This document shows positions 42,915 to 52,159 of a DNA stretch of 64,000 bases, one piece after another. This DNA comes from Dyadobacter sp. SG02 (GTDB lineage Bacteria; Bacteroidota; Bacteroidia; Cytophagales; Spirosomataceae). Positions within the stretch are counted from its first letter, which is position 1. Every line of letters starts with the position of its first letter. The DNA is taken from contig NZ_FNYL01000004.1 in assembly GCF_900109045.1 (NCBI RefSeq), positions 418,055-482,054 on the forward strand, in the 5' to 3' direction. A program made the position numbers and the translations under genes. The notes beneath the pieces were generated by a model, which was given only the letters and a program-made list of their open reading frames with translations, was not told the DNA's origin and did no database searches.

Positions 42915-44429
42915 ATGAGCGTACTGAAGAAACTGGCCAGTGAAACCGCCACCTACGGCATCAGCACCATGCTGGGCCGCTTTTTAAACTACCTGCTGGT
43001 GGCCCTGCATACCAAGCTTTTTGAACCTCAGCAAATCGCCGCACAGGGGCAGCTTTTCGCCTACGCCGGGCTCGCGCTCGTGCTGTACACGTTCGGCATG
43101 GAAACGGCATTCTTCCGCTTTGCGCGGGAGGAAAAGGACCGAAAACAATACTATGACCTGATATTAAGTGCCGTGATCGTCGTGAGCCTTGTCTGCTCCA
43201 CATTTATGTTCGTGCTCTCGGGGCCCATAGCCGAGCTCATCAAATATCCCGATTCCGCCTCCATTGTGCGGATGTTCGCGATCATTATGGCTACGGACGG
43301 CATTGTCTCAATCCCGTTTGCAAGGCTGCGGCTCGAAGGGCAGGGCAAGAAATTCGTGATCATCCGGGTTGCCAACATTCTCATTAACATTTTCCTGAAC
43401 TTGTTCTTCCTGCTTGTCTGCCGCGATATTCACGCAGGAGAATACCTCACATTCCTGCAACCGGCCGTCGACCTGTTTTATAACCCGCTGCACGCACCGG
43501 ACTACATTGTACTCGCCAACCTCGTCGCCAACCTGGCCTTCTTCTGGATGCTTCGGAAGGAGTTCGCCGACTTCCGGTTCGTGTTCAGCCGCGATCTTTT
43601 CAAGCCCGTATGGGTTTATGCATTTCCCGTGATGGTGATGAACGTCGGCGGTGTGCTGAATATGCTTTTCGACCGTGCATTCATCCAGTTCCTTCTGCCG
43701 GAAGGCTTCTACCCCGGCCGCAGCAACGAAACGGCCATCGGTATTTACGTGCAGTGCTACAAGCTCTCGATCTTCATGAACCTGGCCATTCAGGCATTCA
43801 AATATGCCGCGGAGCCGTTTTTCTTTTCCAAAGGCGAAGACAAGAATGCGCCGCCGGTTTTCGCGAAGGTTACCAAATATTTCATCATCATATGCGTGCT
43901 CATATGGGTGGGCATATGCCTGAACCTTGACCTATTCGCGGAATTGTTCCTGAAAAAGAAGATTTATCACGAAGGCTTGGCCGTGGTACCCTGGCTGCTG
44001 GCGGGATATTTGTTCCTGGGGGTGTACTACAACCTGGCTACCTGGTTTAAGCTGACCGACAAAACGCAATACGGAACCTGGCTCACGCTCACGGGCGCAG
44101 GCATTACCATCGCGACGAGCTTCGCATTGGTTCCACAGATAGGTTACATGGGGTTTGCGATCGCATTCGCATTGTCCGGCTTTATCATGCTCGCACTATG
44201 CTACTATTTCGGTCAAAAGTTTTACCCCGTGCCGTATGACATCGCCTCCGCAATAGGCTACATTGGCGGTGGAGCCTTGCTGATTTACGCTTCGTCGCTC
44301 CTTAAAATAACCGATTTATGGATCTCCGTGCCCGTGCATATGGGCGTGCTCGCGATCTTCGCGGTGGTAGTTTTTTTGCTCGAAAGGAAAAATATCCCGG
44401 CGCTGCGACGGCCGGCAACCCGAAAATGA
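42915..44429 (+). CDS. Polysaccharide flippase (Wzx/MOP superfamily)
   Basis: The 504-residue protein has about fourteen predicted membrane helices and the look of Wzx-like lipopolysaccharide/capsule flippases: KLASETATYGISTMLGRFLNY at the start, YTFGMETAFFRFAREE in the second helix region and FPVMVMNVGGVLNMLFDRAF in the middle. Such proteins move lipid-linked sugar units across the inner membrane. It is convergent with the ABC transporter genes, nine bases apart. No glycan cluster surrounds it directly. Confidence 0.85.
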   Translation: MSVLKKLASETATYGISTMLGRFLNYLLVALHTKLFEPQQIAAQGQLFAYAGLALVLYTFGMETAFFRFAREEKDRKQYYDLILSAVIVVSLVCSTFMFVLSGPIAELIKYPDSASIVRMFAIIMATDGIVSIPFARLRLEGQGKKFVIIRVANILINIFLNLFFLLVCRDIHAGEYLTFLQPAVDLFYNPLHAPDYIVLANLVANLAFFWMLRKEFADFRFVFSRDLFKPVWVYAFPVMVMNVGGVLNMLFDRAFIQFLLPEGFYPGRSNETAIGIYVQCYKLSIFMNLAIQAFKYAAEPFFFSKGEDKNAPPVFAKVTKYFIIICVLIWVGICLNLDLFAELFLKKKIYHEGLAVVPWLLAGYLFLGVYYNLATWFKLTDKTQYGTWLTLTGAGITIATSFALVPQIGYMGFAIAFALSGFIMLALCYYFGQKFYPVPYDIASAIGYIGGGALLIYASSLLKITDLWISVPVHMGVLAIFAVVVFLLERKNIPALRRPATRK

Positions 44430-44438
44430 CAATGCAGG

Positions 44439-45185
44439 TTATTCCTGCATTTCGCGCAGCAGCTTGTTGGAAAAAAGGAATTCTTTCAGCTCAGGCACCG
44501 TCGTCTTGGTGATCTCTGAATTCACGCCTTCCCACAGCTTGTCGCCCTGGTAGAGGAACATAATGTTCTGCCCGATCTCCATTACAGAATTCATGTCGTG
44601 GGTAATGATGATAGTGGTGACTTGATACTCTTCCGTAATCTCTTTGATCAGTTCGTCGATCTTCACCGATGTCAGTGGATCGAGGCCGGAGTTGGGTTCG
44701 TCGCAAAAAAGGTAAGCCGGGTTCATCACGATAGCCCGCGCAATACCGACACGCTTTTTCATCCCGCCGCTGATCTCGGATGGCATCCGTTTTGCGGCCT
44801 GTTCGAGCCCTACCCTTTGCAAACAGAATGCCACCCGCTCCCGCTTCTCTTCCGGAGATTGCGAGGTAAGCATATCCAATGGGAAACGTACATTTTCTTC
44901 TACCGTCTTAGAATCGAACAATGCCCCGCCCTGGAAGAGCACACCCATTTCGCGGCGGATCGACTGCTGCATTTCTTTGTCGCAATTATAAAAATCGCGG
45001 CCGTTGTAGAGTACACTGCCCTGGTCGGGTTTCACGAGGCCGATCATGCATTTCAGCAATACACTTTTACCGGTACCACTGCCGCCGATGATCAGGTTTG
45101 TCTCCCCTTTCTGAAACTGGGCCGAAATTCCTTTTAAAACTGCCTTACCGTTGAATGCCTTTGAGATATTATTGATTTCAATCAT
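44439..45185 (-). CDS. MlaF-type ABC transporter ATPase
   Basis: The 248-residue ATPase has Walker A GGSGTGKS, the signature SGGMKKRVGIARA and Walker B LFCDEPNSGLDPL, with the KKR variation after SGGM that marks the MlaF/Ttg2A group. With its permease it would energise phospholipid transfer between the membranes and so maintain outer-membrane lipid asymmetry. It follows the permease gene by 21 bases. The third component, the MlaD substrate-binding protein, is not adjacent. Confidence 0.9.
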   Translation of the reverse strand: MIEINNISKAFNGKAVLKGISAQFQKGETNLIIGGSGTGKSVLLKCMIGLVKPDQGSVLYNGRDFYNCDKEMQQSIRREMGVLFQGGALFDSKTVEENVRFPLDMLTSQSPEEKRERVAFCLQRVGLEQAAKRMPSEISGGMKKRVGIARAIVMNPAYLFCDEPNSGLDPLTSVKIDELIKEITEEYQVTTIIITHDMNSVMEIGQNIMFLYQGDKLWEGVNSEITKTTVPELKEFLFSNKLLREMQE

Positions 45186-45206
45186 TTTGTGTCCGGTTGA
45201 GAACGC

Positions 45207-45935
45207 TTACAAAAGCAGCTGTGCCAGCAGGTAATCTGCGATGAGGATGGAAATACAGCTATTGGTCACCGCCTGTGTGCTGGCCTTACCTACCTCCAAC
45301 GCTCCACCCGAGGTAAAAAATCCCTTGAAAGAGGAAATCGAAGCGATGAGAAAGCCGAAAACAAAAGGTTTTACACACATGAAAAATATATTGTAGGGCA
45401 CGAAGGAATCGCGGATACCATATAAATAATCGCGTTCGGTGATCACGCCGGTTAATGTTCCCGCGAGATAACCGCCCATAATGCCCAGAAATGCGGAGAA
45501 AATAACCAGCATCGGAAATGTGAACATCGCCGCGATGACTTTCGGAAGCACCAGGTACGACGATGAATTGATCCCCATTACCTCTAATGCATCAATTTGC
45601 TCCGTAATGCGCATGGTACCAAGCTCACTCGCGATATTGGACCCCACTTTTCCAGCCAGAACGATACAGGTGATGGTGGGCGCGAGTTCGAGGATTTCCA
45701 TGTCGCGAACGATGAGCGCCACGGTAGAGATAGGTATAATGGGACTAACGAGGTTATAGGCCGTCTGAATACAAGACACCGCGCCGATGAACGTGGAAAC
45801 GATCGCGACGATGAAGATCGAGCTCACGCCGATGCCCACGCATTCCTCCATCAGCCTCCGCCAGTAAACCGATAATTTCTCGCCCTTCCCGAACAACGTC
45901 CCTAAAAAAATGAAGTATTTACCGATTACAGACAT
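45207..45935 (-). CDS. MlaE-type ABC transporter permease
   Basis: The 242-residue protein has five to six membrane segments and the MlaE family motifs: ECVGIGVSSIFIVAIVSTF, then SELGTMRITEQIDALEVMGI, PKVIAAMFTFPMLVIFSAF and the C-terminal GGALEVGKASTQAV. It pairs with the ATPase downstream on the same strand. Its upstream side faces the SDR gene, 62 bases away. Confidence 0.92.
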   Translation of the reverse strand: MSVIGKYFIFLGTLFGKGEKLSVYWRRLMEECVGIGVSSIFIVAIVSTFIGAVSCIQTAYNLVSPIIPISTVALIVRDMEILELAPTITCIVLAGKVGSNIASELGTMRITEQIDALEVMGINSSSYLVLPKVIAAMFTFPMLVIFSAFLGIMGGYLAGTLTGVITERDYLYGIRDSFVPYNIFFMCVKPFVFGFLIASISSFKGFFTSGGALEVGKASTQAVTNSCISILIADYLLAQLLL

Positions 45936-45997
45936 GATATCTTAATTGTATTCAATATTTTCGGGAAAATTAGGCAAAAAAAGAAGTAATCAGAAAA

Positions 45998-46708
45998 ATG
46001 AATCCATTAGCGGTTGTAACCGGTGGAACAAAAGGGATCGGAAAGGCAGCGATAGAAAAATTTTTGGCACAAGGCTTTGATGTAATTACCTGCGCGAGAA
46101 ACGAGAGCGACCTGCTCGCACTGCAACAAACATTCAGCGAAAGTTTTCCCCAGTCGAAATTCACTTATTTAACGGCCGACCTCTCGGTAAGGGCCGATGT
46201 GGATGCGTTCATCGCATTTATCCACAAACATGCTACGCCCGTAGAGGTACTTATCAACAATACCGGCGTATTCATTCCCGGGCAAATCCATAACGAGACC
46301 GAGGGCACGCTGGAAAAGACGATGGAGACCAACCTGTACAGCGCTTACCATCTCACACGCGGCCTTTTGCCGGGCATGATCGAGCACAAAAAGGGCCATA
46401 TCTTCACCATTTGCTCCACGGCCAGCATTATCGCTTACCCGAATGGCGGCTCGTATTGCATTTCAAAATTCGCTTTGTACGGAATGACGAAGGTATTGCG
46501 GGAAGAAATGAAGCGGCACCATATACGTGTAACGGCTATCCTGCCCGGCGCAACCTACACCGACAGCTGGAAAGGCACCGACCTGCCCGAGGACCGTTTT
46601 ATGGACTCCGGCGACGTGGCCGAGTCGATCTGGGCTGCCTATGCATTGTCTCCCAGGGCAGTTGTGGAAGAAATTCTGATCCGCCCGCAGTTGGGAGATT
46701 TGGATTAA
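45998..46708 (+). CDS. Short-chain dehydrogenase/reductase
   Basis: The 236-residue classical SDR has the nucleotide-binding TGGTKGIGKAA near residue 7, the NNTGVF variant of the NNAG strand, catalytic serine in TICSTAS and the YCISKFALYG tyrosine-lysine pair. It would oxidise or reduce a small carbonyl or alcohol with NAD(P). The substrate is not evident. It is divergent from the MlaE gene and lies upstream of the ROK gene, after which a weak hairpin (46724-46741) may end its transcript. Confidence 0.9.
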   Translation: MNPLAVVTGGTKGIGKAAIEKFLAQGFDVITCARNESDLLALQQTFSESFPQSKFTYLTADLSVRADVDAFIAFIHKHATPVEVLINNTGVFIPGQIHNETEGTLEKTMETNLYSAYHLTRGLLPGMIEHKKGHIFTICSTASIIAYPNGGSYCISKFALYGMTKVLREEMKRHHIRVTAILPGATYTDSWKGTDLPEDRFMDSGDVAESIWAAYALSPRAVVEEILIRPQLGDLD

Positions 46709-46782
46709 TGAGTGAACAATAGCGCAATTTTGCTAAATTGCCGCATTTTTAAAATTATTTATTAAACCCATATTTTCATTTC

Positions 46783-47691
46783 ATGGAACAATACCTCGGT
46801 ATAGACGTGGGCGGTACTAACGTAAAAATGGGGATCGTTGACGCTACGGACGGAAGAATCTCAAATTTTTACAGTCACGATACCGCCAGCTGGCGCAGCT
46901 CCGGGCATTTTATAGACAGATTAGGTGATGCAATTGCGCTCCAGCTGGTAGAATATCCAGAAGTTAAAAAAGTAGGGATCGGTGTTCCGGGGCTCATTTC
47001 CCGCGACAGGACCACGCTGATCGAAATCACGGCAATCCCCGAAATCGACGGGATCACCATTGTTCCGGATTTAAAAGCACGCTTTCCTCAGCATGATTTT
47101 TACCTGGAAAACGACGCGAATGCGGCTGCTTTGGGTGAATATTACTTCGGCGAAGACAAACTTCCGGAAGATTATATCTTCGTAACCCTCGGCACCGGCA
47201 TCGGCGGCGCGGCGATTATCGATAAAAAGGTATTCAAAGGCGGCGGCGGTAATGCAATGGAGCCGGGCCACGTGCCTTCCAAAAACGGAAAAGTCCTCGA
47301 ACGCAACATCGGTAAAAAAGAACTGCTCGACATGGCGAATGCCATGCGCGCGGCTTACACCGGTACTACCCAACTTCCTGCTGACGGCACCATCTCGACC
47401 ACCGGCCTGGTAGCAGCTGCTTCGGCAGGCGATGAGCTCGCAAAGGCTGTTTTCCAAGAAATGGGTTACCTGTTGGGTGAAGGTCTGGTTTCGATGATCC
47501 GTATACTGGATATTACAACAATTTTGATCGGCGGTGGTATTTCTGCCTCATTTGAGTTTATTTTGCCGGCAATTAACGATCGTTTCAAGTACTGGCTGAC
47601 ACCTTATTATTTGAAAACCGTCACGATCAAACGTGCAACGCTTGCTAACGACGCCGGGCTGCTTGGAGCAGCTTCATTGTGTTTTGAATAA
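46783..47691 (+). CDS. ROK family sugar kinase without the usual zinc cysteines
   Basis: The 302-residue protein has the ROK kinase motifs: phosphate-1 GIDVGGTNVKMGIVD at 5-19, catalytic ENDANAAALGEYYFG and GTGIGGAAI. The usual zinc site, a histidine followed by CxCGxxGCxE, is only half present: GHVPSKNGKVLERNIGKKEL has the histidine but no cysteines. ROK members include glucokinase and N-acetylhexosamine kinases. It may be a zinc-independent glucokinase-type enzyme. It has no HTH, so it is not a ROK repressor. The GT2 gene follows after 59 bases. Confidence 0.88.
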   Translation: MEQYLGIDVGGTNVKMGIVDATDGRISNFYSHDTASWRSSGHFIDRLGDAIALQLVEYPEVKKVGIGVPGLISRDRTTLIEITAIPEIDGITIVPDLKARFPQHDFYLENDANAAALGEYYFGEDKLPEDYIFVTLGTGIGGAAIIDKKVFKGGGGNAMEPGHVPSKNGKVLERNIGKKELLDMANAMRAAYTGTTQLPADGTISTTGLVAAASAGDELAKAVFQEMGYLLGEGLVSMIRILDITTILIGGGISASFEFILPAINDRFKYWLTPYYLKTVTIKRATLANDAGLLGAASLCFE

Positions 47692-47750
47692 CGAATAACC
47701 CCGAAACAATAAAGATTCACTCTTAAACAGTCTCACTATATCTTTCCCTG

Positions 47751-48461
47751 ATGAAATTATCGGTTATCGTTCCTGCCTACAATGAAGAAAAAACAATCCG
47801 AAATGTGCTGGATAAACTCAAATCCGTTGAACTGATAGGCCATTTTCAAAAGGAGATCGTAATTGTGAACGACTGTTCCGCCGACAATACGGAGGCGGTT
47901 GCTAAAAAATTTATAGAAGAGAATCCAGAGCTGGAAGTGGCTTACTTCCGGCATGAATACAACCAGGGGAAAGGGGCGGCATTGCACACAGGCATCCGCC
48001 GCGCGACAGGCGATTACATTATCGTCCAGGACGCTGACCTTGAATACGATCCCCAGGAATTCAATATATTGCTAAAACCGGTTATCGAAGGATATGCGGA
48101 TGTGGTGTACGGCTCCCGCTTCATGGGCGGAAGACCGCACCGCATCCTTTTTTTCTGGCATACGATCGGGAACAAGTTCCTGACGTTCCTGAGCAACATG
48201 TTTACCAACCTCAACCTGACGGATATGGAAACATGCTACAAACTCTTCCGCGCCGATATTCTTAAAAGCCTCAAGCTGGTCGAAAACCGCTTCGGTTTCG
48301 AACCTGAGGTAACCGCCAAAATCTCCAAAGTGCCTAAAATCCGCATCTACGAAGTTGGCGTGTCGTATTACGGCCGCACGTATGAGGAAGGCAAGAAGAT
48401 CAACTGGAAAGACGGCTTCCGCGCATTGTACTGCATTGTGCGCTACGGGCTGGGAAGCTAA
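47751..48461 (+). CDS. Glycosyltransferase family 2, dolichol/polyprenyl-phosphate-mannose-synthase-like
   Basis: The 236-residue single-domain GT2 enzyme shows [28 protein letters not shown], the metal-binding [10 protein letters not shown] and the late [13 protein letters not shown] with FGFEPEV. There is no C-terminal membrane domain, as in short bacterial Dpm1-like enzymes that make polyprenyl-phosphate sugars for later use by membrane GT-C transferases. Two multi-spanning membrane proteins that could use such donors lie downstream (52527-54014 and 56153-57385). That link is inference. Confidence 0.9.
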   Translation: MKLSVIVPAYNEEKTIRNVLDKLKSVELIGHFQKEIVIVNDCSADNTEAVAKKFIEENPELEVAYFRHEYNQGKGAALHTGIRRATGDYIIVQDADLEYDPQEFNILLKPVIEGYADVVYGSRFMGGRPHRILFFWHTIGNKFLTFLSNMFTNLNLTDMETCYKLFRADILKSLKLVENRFGFEPEVTAKISKVPKIRIYEVGVSYYGRTYEEGKKINWKDGFRALYCIVRYGLGS

Positions 48462-48485
48462 GTCTTCTGAAACACGACTTCACCA

Positions 48486-50009
48486 TTAAATATCCAGCAG
48501 CACGACGTGGATACCGCTTCCACATACCGTACCTGTGTAGCTTTTGGCCGGATTGGTTGGATGTTTGATCTCGATAGCGTGTTTGAGGTTATCCGCATAC
48601 ATATTAAAGTAATACAAAACCATCTTGCTCCCTGAAATACGGCACCTCGCAATGCCTCTTTTCGTGAAGTACGCGCTCACAATGTCGCTGCCTGTCACCT
48701 TCCGGTCGATCCACGCGTTACCGTCGAGGCGGTAGGAACAATAATACGGCGTTCCGTTCGCTACCACTCCGCCCGTTTGCATCCACAATAAATTGCCGAA
48801 ATAGCTGTAATCGCTGCTGACAGCCAACGGCGAATAAAAATCCTGCGGCGGCAAACCCACGCCCAACTGGTAGTAGTAGGGAAATGTTGCCGGCCCTCCC
48901 GCATTGGGCCGCCAGTAATCCATACTTTGATGTACCGGCTGATAGTAGCCAATGGGTTTCTTGCTGGCCGGTTGTTTCAGAAATGTGCCCCAATCGACGA
49001 ATATATTGCCGTACTCGTGCGCCAGAAAGCCCATCAAAATCTGAAATGCAGGGTCATGAACCGGCTTGTCGGAGCGAAAAAATGTTCCTTCCGGGAATGT
49101 AACCTTGTCCGGGAACGATTCCGGTGCCCACTCGTGATGATTGAAGAAAAACATACCCGTGTATTTCCCGAGCTTTTGCCAGAGTTCCATGCAGAAAAGC
49201 GTATTCATCGCCTGTCCCGGATTGAGATCGAACGCCCCGAAGTAAATCCCTTCCATCACGGTATTGGTACGCGACAACGTCGCACCCGGGTGAAACCAGC
49301 TTTTCATCGCCCATTGCGACGGGTCTTGCGTGTACATGACCTCCCAATCGGCCTGGGTTTTGGATGTGTTTCCGAGGTAATAGGGGCTTGTCGTGAAGTA
49401 ATTATGGCAAAGGAAAAACGGCTTCTGGTCCTGGGCTTTCTTTGCTTCGTACAGTCCGGCGAGCTCGTCATAGAACGAATGCCACATGGGCTTGTCGGCA
49501 GGCATGAAGGGGAAGTTCTCCATCGTCTCCCCGATCCAGAGGTTGGATGCATTACCGCTGTTCCATACCTCATGGGCCTTCGCACGGGCCTCCGCGTCTG
49601 AGAACGGGCCGTTGGGCCAACATTTTTTGTTATAACCATCTACCCATTGTTCCGGCCCGGCACAGGGCAGGCCGAAAATCAACGGGATGGTCGGGACGCC
49701 ATTATATTCTTTGTCGGGATAAGTGGTCCGGAATGTCGCCAGCGAGCCTTCATTACCGAGCTCGTTCCGGTTGTAATGCGTGCCGCCCTTCGCAAACGTC
49801 TGCGCCCATGTGTACGACTGCTTGGTGGGCGGCTTCACGAGCGCGTGGCCCGCGGGCATGGTGATATTCGGGCTCACCTCCATAAAACCGGGCGCTTGCG
49901 ACGTCGGGTCGTAGCCGGTGGGAATGGTGTTCTTGAAAGTGACCGGTATGGTTTGGGCATGAAGGGTCAGGGTGCCCAGGAGCACCCATAGCAGGATCAG
50001 TTTTTTCAT
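48486..50009 (-). CDS. Secreted protein of unknown family, possible glycan-active enzyme
   Basis: The 507-residue product has a Sec signal peptide (MKKLILLWVLLGTLTLHAQ). The mature part is rich in W, Y and F and has scattered acidic motifs that could be catalytic (LWIGETMENFPF, MFFFNHHEWAPESFP, VDWGTFLKQP, HQSMDYWRPNAGG). This composition recalls secreted glycoside hydrolases of barrel type, but I cannot place it in a named family. No T9SS tail is present. Its start is two bases after the stop of the gene at 50012-51949, so the two are translated from one message. The partner has carbohydrate-binding-type domains. Confidence 0.75.
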   Translation of the reverse strand: MKKLILLWVLLGTLTLHAQTIPVTFKNTIPTGYDPTSQAPGFMEVSPNITMPAGHALVKPPTKQSYTWAQTFAKGGTHYNRNELGNEGSLATFRTTYPDKEYNGVPTIPLIFGLPCAGPEQWVDGYNKKCWPNGPFSDAEARAKAHEVWNSGNASNLWIGETMENFPFMPADKPMWHSFYDELAGLYEAKKAQDQKPFFLCHNYFTTSPYYLGNTSKTQADWEVMYTQDPSQWAMKSWFHPGATLSRTNTVMEGIYFGAFDLNPGQAMNTLFCMELWQKLGKYTGMFFFNHHEWAPESFPDKVTFPEGTFFRSDKPVHDPAFQILMGFLAHEYGNIFVDWGTFLKQPASKKPIGYYQPVHQSMDYWRPNAGGPATFPYYYQLGVGLPPQDFYSPLAVSSDYSYFGNLLWMQTGGVVANGTPYYCSYRLDGNAWIDRKVTGSDIVSAYFTKRGIARCRISGSKMVLYYFNMYADNLKHAIEIKHPTNPAKSYTGTVCGSGIHVVLLDI

Positions 50010-50011
50010 GG

Positions 50012-51949
50012 TCAGTTAAAGATAAAAGTGGTGAGTCCTCCCCGCGCGCCCGGCACCAGCTGTGCGACGGCATCGTTTTGATAATAGTAACTGCAACCTT
50101 CCTGTGGGCATGGCCAGCGGTTGAGCGTATCGAGCCCGATCTTCGTCGCCATTTTCACAACCCTTCCCGGAACGCTCGACTGCCAGGGCTCATTGGTAAG
50201 ATTGGCACTCGTCCTCATCCATTTACTACCAATAAAATAGGACCATTCATATCCCGCAGGCAAGCTCACCGTTCCGACATCGCTCAGCAACCAGCCTCCG
50301 GGATTGGCCGGATCGGGGGCGATCGACAAGGTGAGGACTTCGGGAAAACCGCTGGAAGAAATTTTGGGTACCAACGACGATGGCGTGCAATTGGCTGCCT
50401 GCGCCACGGCGAAGGTCTTGGCCTGCCCGCTCGTACAAGTACCATTGCTGCTCGAAGCGGTGTAAGTACCGGCATTGACCGTGGTTATCGATGTGCCGCT
50501 CCCCGCAGATGAGCCATTGAGCACCCAGCTCACATTGCCCGAATAACCCGAGGCTGTCAGCGTAACCTGCTGGTTAGTTGCCGGGCAAACATTCGTTCCA
50601 GCCGTTTGCACAATCGTAGGTGTAATGCAAGTCACAGCGCAGCCGGTAATGGATAAGCCCACAAAGTTGCTTGGCCCCGCATGCGCGCCTATGCCCGTGT
50701 ATTGCCCGTGCCACGAAATGTTCACGGCCCCATCCATAGCATATTGCCAGCCCATTCCGGCCACATTCGGGTCCGAACCGAACGCAGTTCCCGAAAGTTT
50801 GGTAGCACCGGCGAAAAACTCGATTTCCCGCAACTCGCCATACCCTATCGGGCTCGCCGCATAGCGTACGTGCTGGTAGGGTGTCGCGTTGGGGAACGTA
50901 AATTCCTGCCAGCTGCCCGTCGCATTCACACCGATCGTGTAGATATCCGTCCAGGTGTTACCGTCGTTCGAACCCTGAATTTTAGCTCCGTTGAGCCGGT
51001 TAAAGTCGGCGGCGCGCCATTGCAGCCTTACTTTGTTCATTACCGTGCAGCTTTGCGGATCGCCCGTGACGCAGATTTTATCCTGGCGGCAACTTCCTCC
51101 GCCTGTGCCCGCTATTTTTAGTGTAGAGGCACCGGCATTCAGGTTCACGGCAAAGGTGTAATCGGTATAGGCAATGTTCCAGGAGCCGGAATTAGGCAGG
51201 GAAACGCTCTGTGCATTACCCCCGTTGACCGTCACATTTACGACCGGCGCCACCGAGGAATAATAGCGCAATGTCACCTGATAAAGCCCCGCCGCAGGTA
51301 CATTCACGGTATAATCGACGAAATGGTTGTACTGGTTCTCCGCACCGCGCGTCTGCCCGTTCGAAGCATTCGGATCGCTGGTGACCGGACCGTTGGCACC
51401 GGACATCGATTCTGCTTCCAGGCATTGGCTGAATGCATTGGCGGCCATCTGCCGCAACGATTTTTCTGTTGCCTCAGGATCATCCACCGCGATGGCCAGT
51501 TCTCCGCGGTAAAGATACCGCCCGGTTTCAGCGGAATGCTTTGTCCCTCGCAGCAGCATAAATTTTCCCGAAGGCGGTCGTGATACAAACTTGCCCGTCA
51601 GCCGGTACACCGCCTTATCACCCGGTCGAAGCAGTTTCACAGGCACGGCGTGATCATAATTGCCAGCCGTTTGCACAAAACCTTCGGGAAAAACGACTTT
51701 CAAAACAAACTCGCCATCGAGTGAGACAGGAAACAACCGGAGGCCCGAAAAGTCGCGCAGCGTGCAATGAACATCGATCGAGAACTCCTCGCCCACCTTC
51801 ACAACGGACCTATCCGCAGACATTGAAAACAAAACCGGATCGAGATCCGCCTCATTTTCATTTTTTAAGCCATTTGCAAATAAATGATTTGCATTTAGGA
51901 AAAGAAAACAGGCCAGAATACATCTGGCAAAATTAATATTAGTGTGCAT
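50012..51949 (-). CDS. Secreted multidomain protein with CBM-like and discoidin-like modules
   Basis: The 645-residue product has a signal peptide (cleavage near HLFANG, residue 26) and an Ig-like domain to about residue 145. A CBM6-like module follows (YNHFVDYTVNVPAAGLYQVT, LKIAGTGGGSCRQDKICV), then a discoidin (F5/8C)-like module (KIQGSNDGNTWTDIYTI, LREIEFFAG). An Ig-like repeat (VCPATNQQVTLTASGYSGNV) and a C-terminal unit with cysteines follow. No T9SS tail is visible. It is the first gene of a two-gene unit with 48486-50009. Binding of an extracellular glycan is the natural inference. Confidence 0.8.
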   Translation of the reverse strand: MHTNINFARCILACFLFLNANHLFANGLKNENEADLDPVLFSMSADRSVVKVGEEFSIDVHCTLRDFSGLRLFPVSLDGEFVLKVVFPEGFVQTAGNYDHAVPVKLLRPGDKAVYRLTGKFVSRPPSGKFMLLRGTKHSAETGRYLYRGELAIAVDDPEATEKSLRQMAANAFSQCLEAESMSGANGPVTSDPNASNGQTRGAENQYNHFVDYTVNVPAAGLYQVTLRYYSSVAPVVNVTVNGGNAQSVSLPNSGSWNIAYTDYTFAVNLNAGASTLKIAGTGGGSCRQDKICVTGDPQSCTVMNKVRLQWRAADFNRLNGAKIQGSNDGNTWTDIYTIGVNATGSWQEFTFPNATPYQHVRYAASPIGYGELREIEFFAGATKLSGTAFGSDPNVAGMGWQYAMDGAVNISWHGQYTGIGAHAGPSNFVGLSITGCAVTCITPTIVQTAGTNVCPATNQQVTLTASGYSGNVSWVLNGSSAGSGTSITTVNAGTYTASSSNGTCTSGQAKTFAVAQAANCTPSSLVPKISSSGFPEVLTLSIAPDPANPGGWLLSDVGTVSLPAGYEWSYFIGSKWMRTSANLTNEPWQSSVPGRVVKMATKIGLDTLNRWPCPQEGCSYYYQNDAVAQLVPGARGGLTTFIFN

Positions 51950-52012
51950 AACGATATAGATAAAGTAGTTTCCGTAAAACTATATCTACTATTCTACTTC
52001 ACCTATTTCATT

Positions 52013-52057
52013 AACCCCTCAAAATTTTAGATCAAACACCTCAATTTTTGAGGGGTT
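52013..52057. terminator. Perfect 12-base-pair hairpin between divergent genes
   Basis: AACCCCTCAAAA at 52013-52024 pairs exactly with TTTTGAGGGGTT at 52046-52057, loop 21 bases, followed rightward by TTTATTTTTAAT. It looks like an intrinsic terminator but stands between two divergent genes, where no rightward gene ends. It could insulate the two promoters or act in the leader of the leftward gene. A smaller inner hairpin (CCTCAA with TTGAGG) overlaps the second arm and is mutually exclusive with the large one. Confidence 0.6.
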
Positions 52058-52077
52058 TTTATTTTTAATAAAACAAA

Positions 52078-52085
52078 TAACTTTG
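52078..52085 (+). promoter_or_regulatory. -7 element for the LuxR-type gene
   Basis: TAACTTTG matches TAnnTTTG and lies just after the hairpin, 74 bases before the chosen ATG. No clear -33 TTTG is seen; the hairpin's T tail occupies that region. Confidence 0.5.
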
Positions 52086-52159
52086 CTTTTATCTCAGGTT
52101 GTATTTCACAATTGCAGCCAGAAAACCCTTTTCGAAATATCACTTTCATCACGCTCTCC

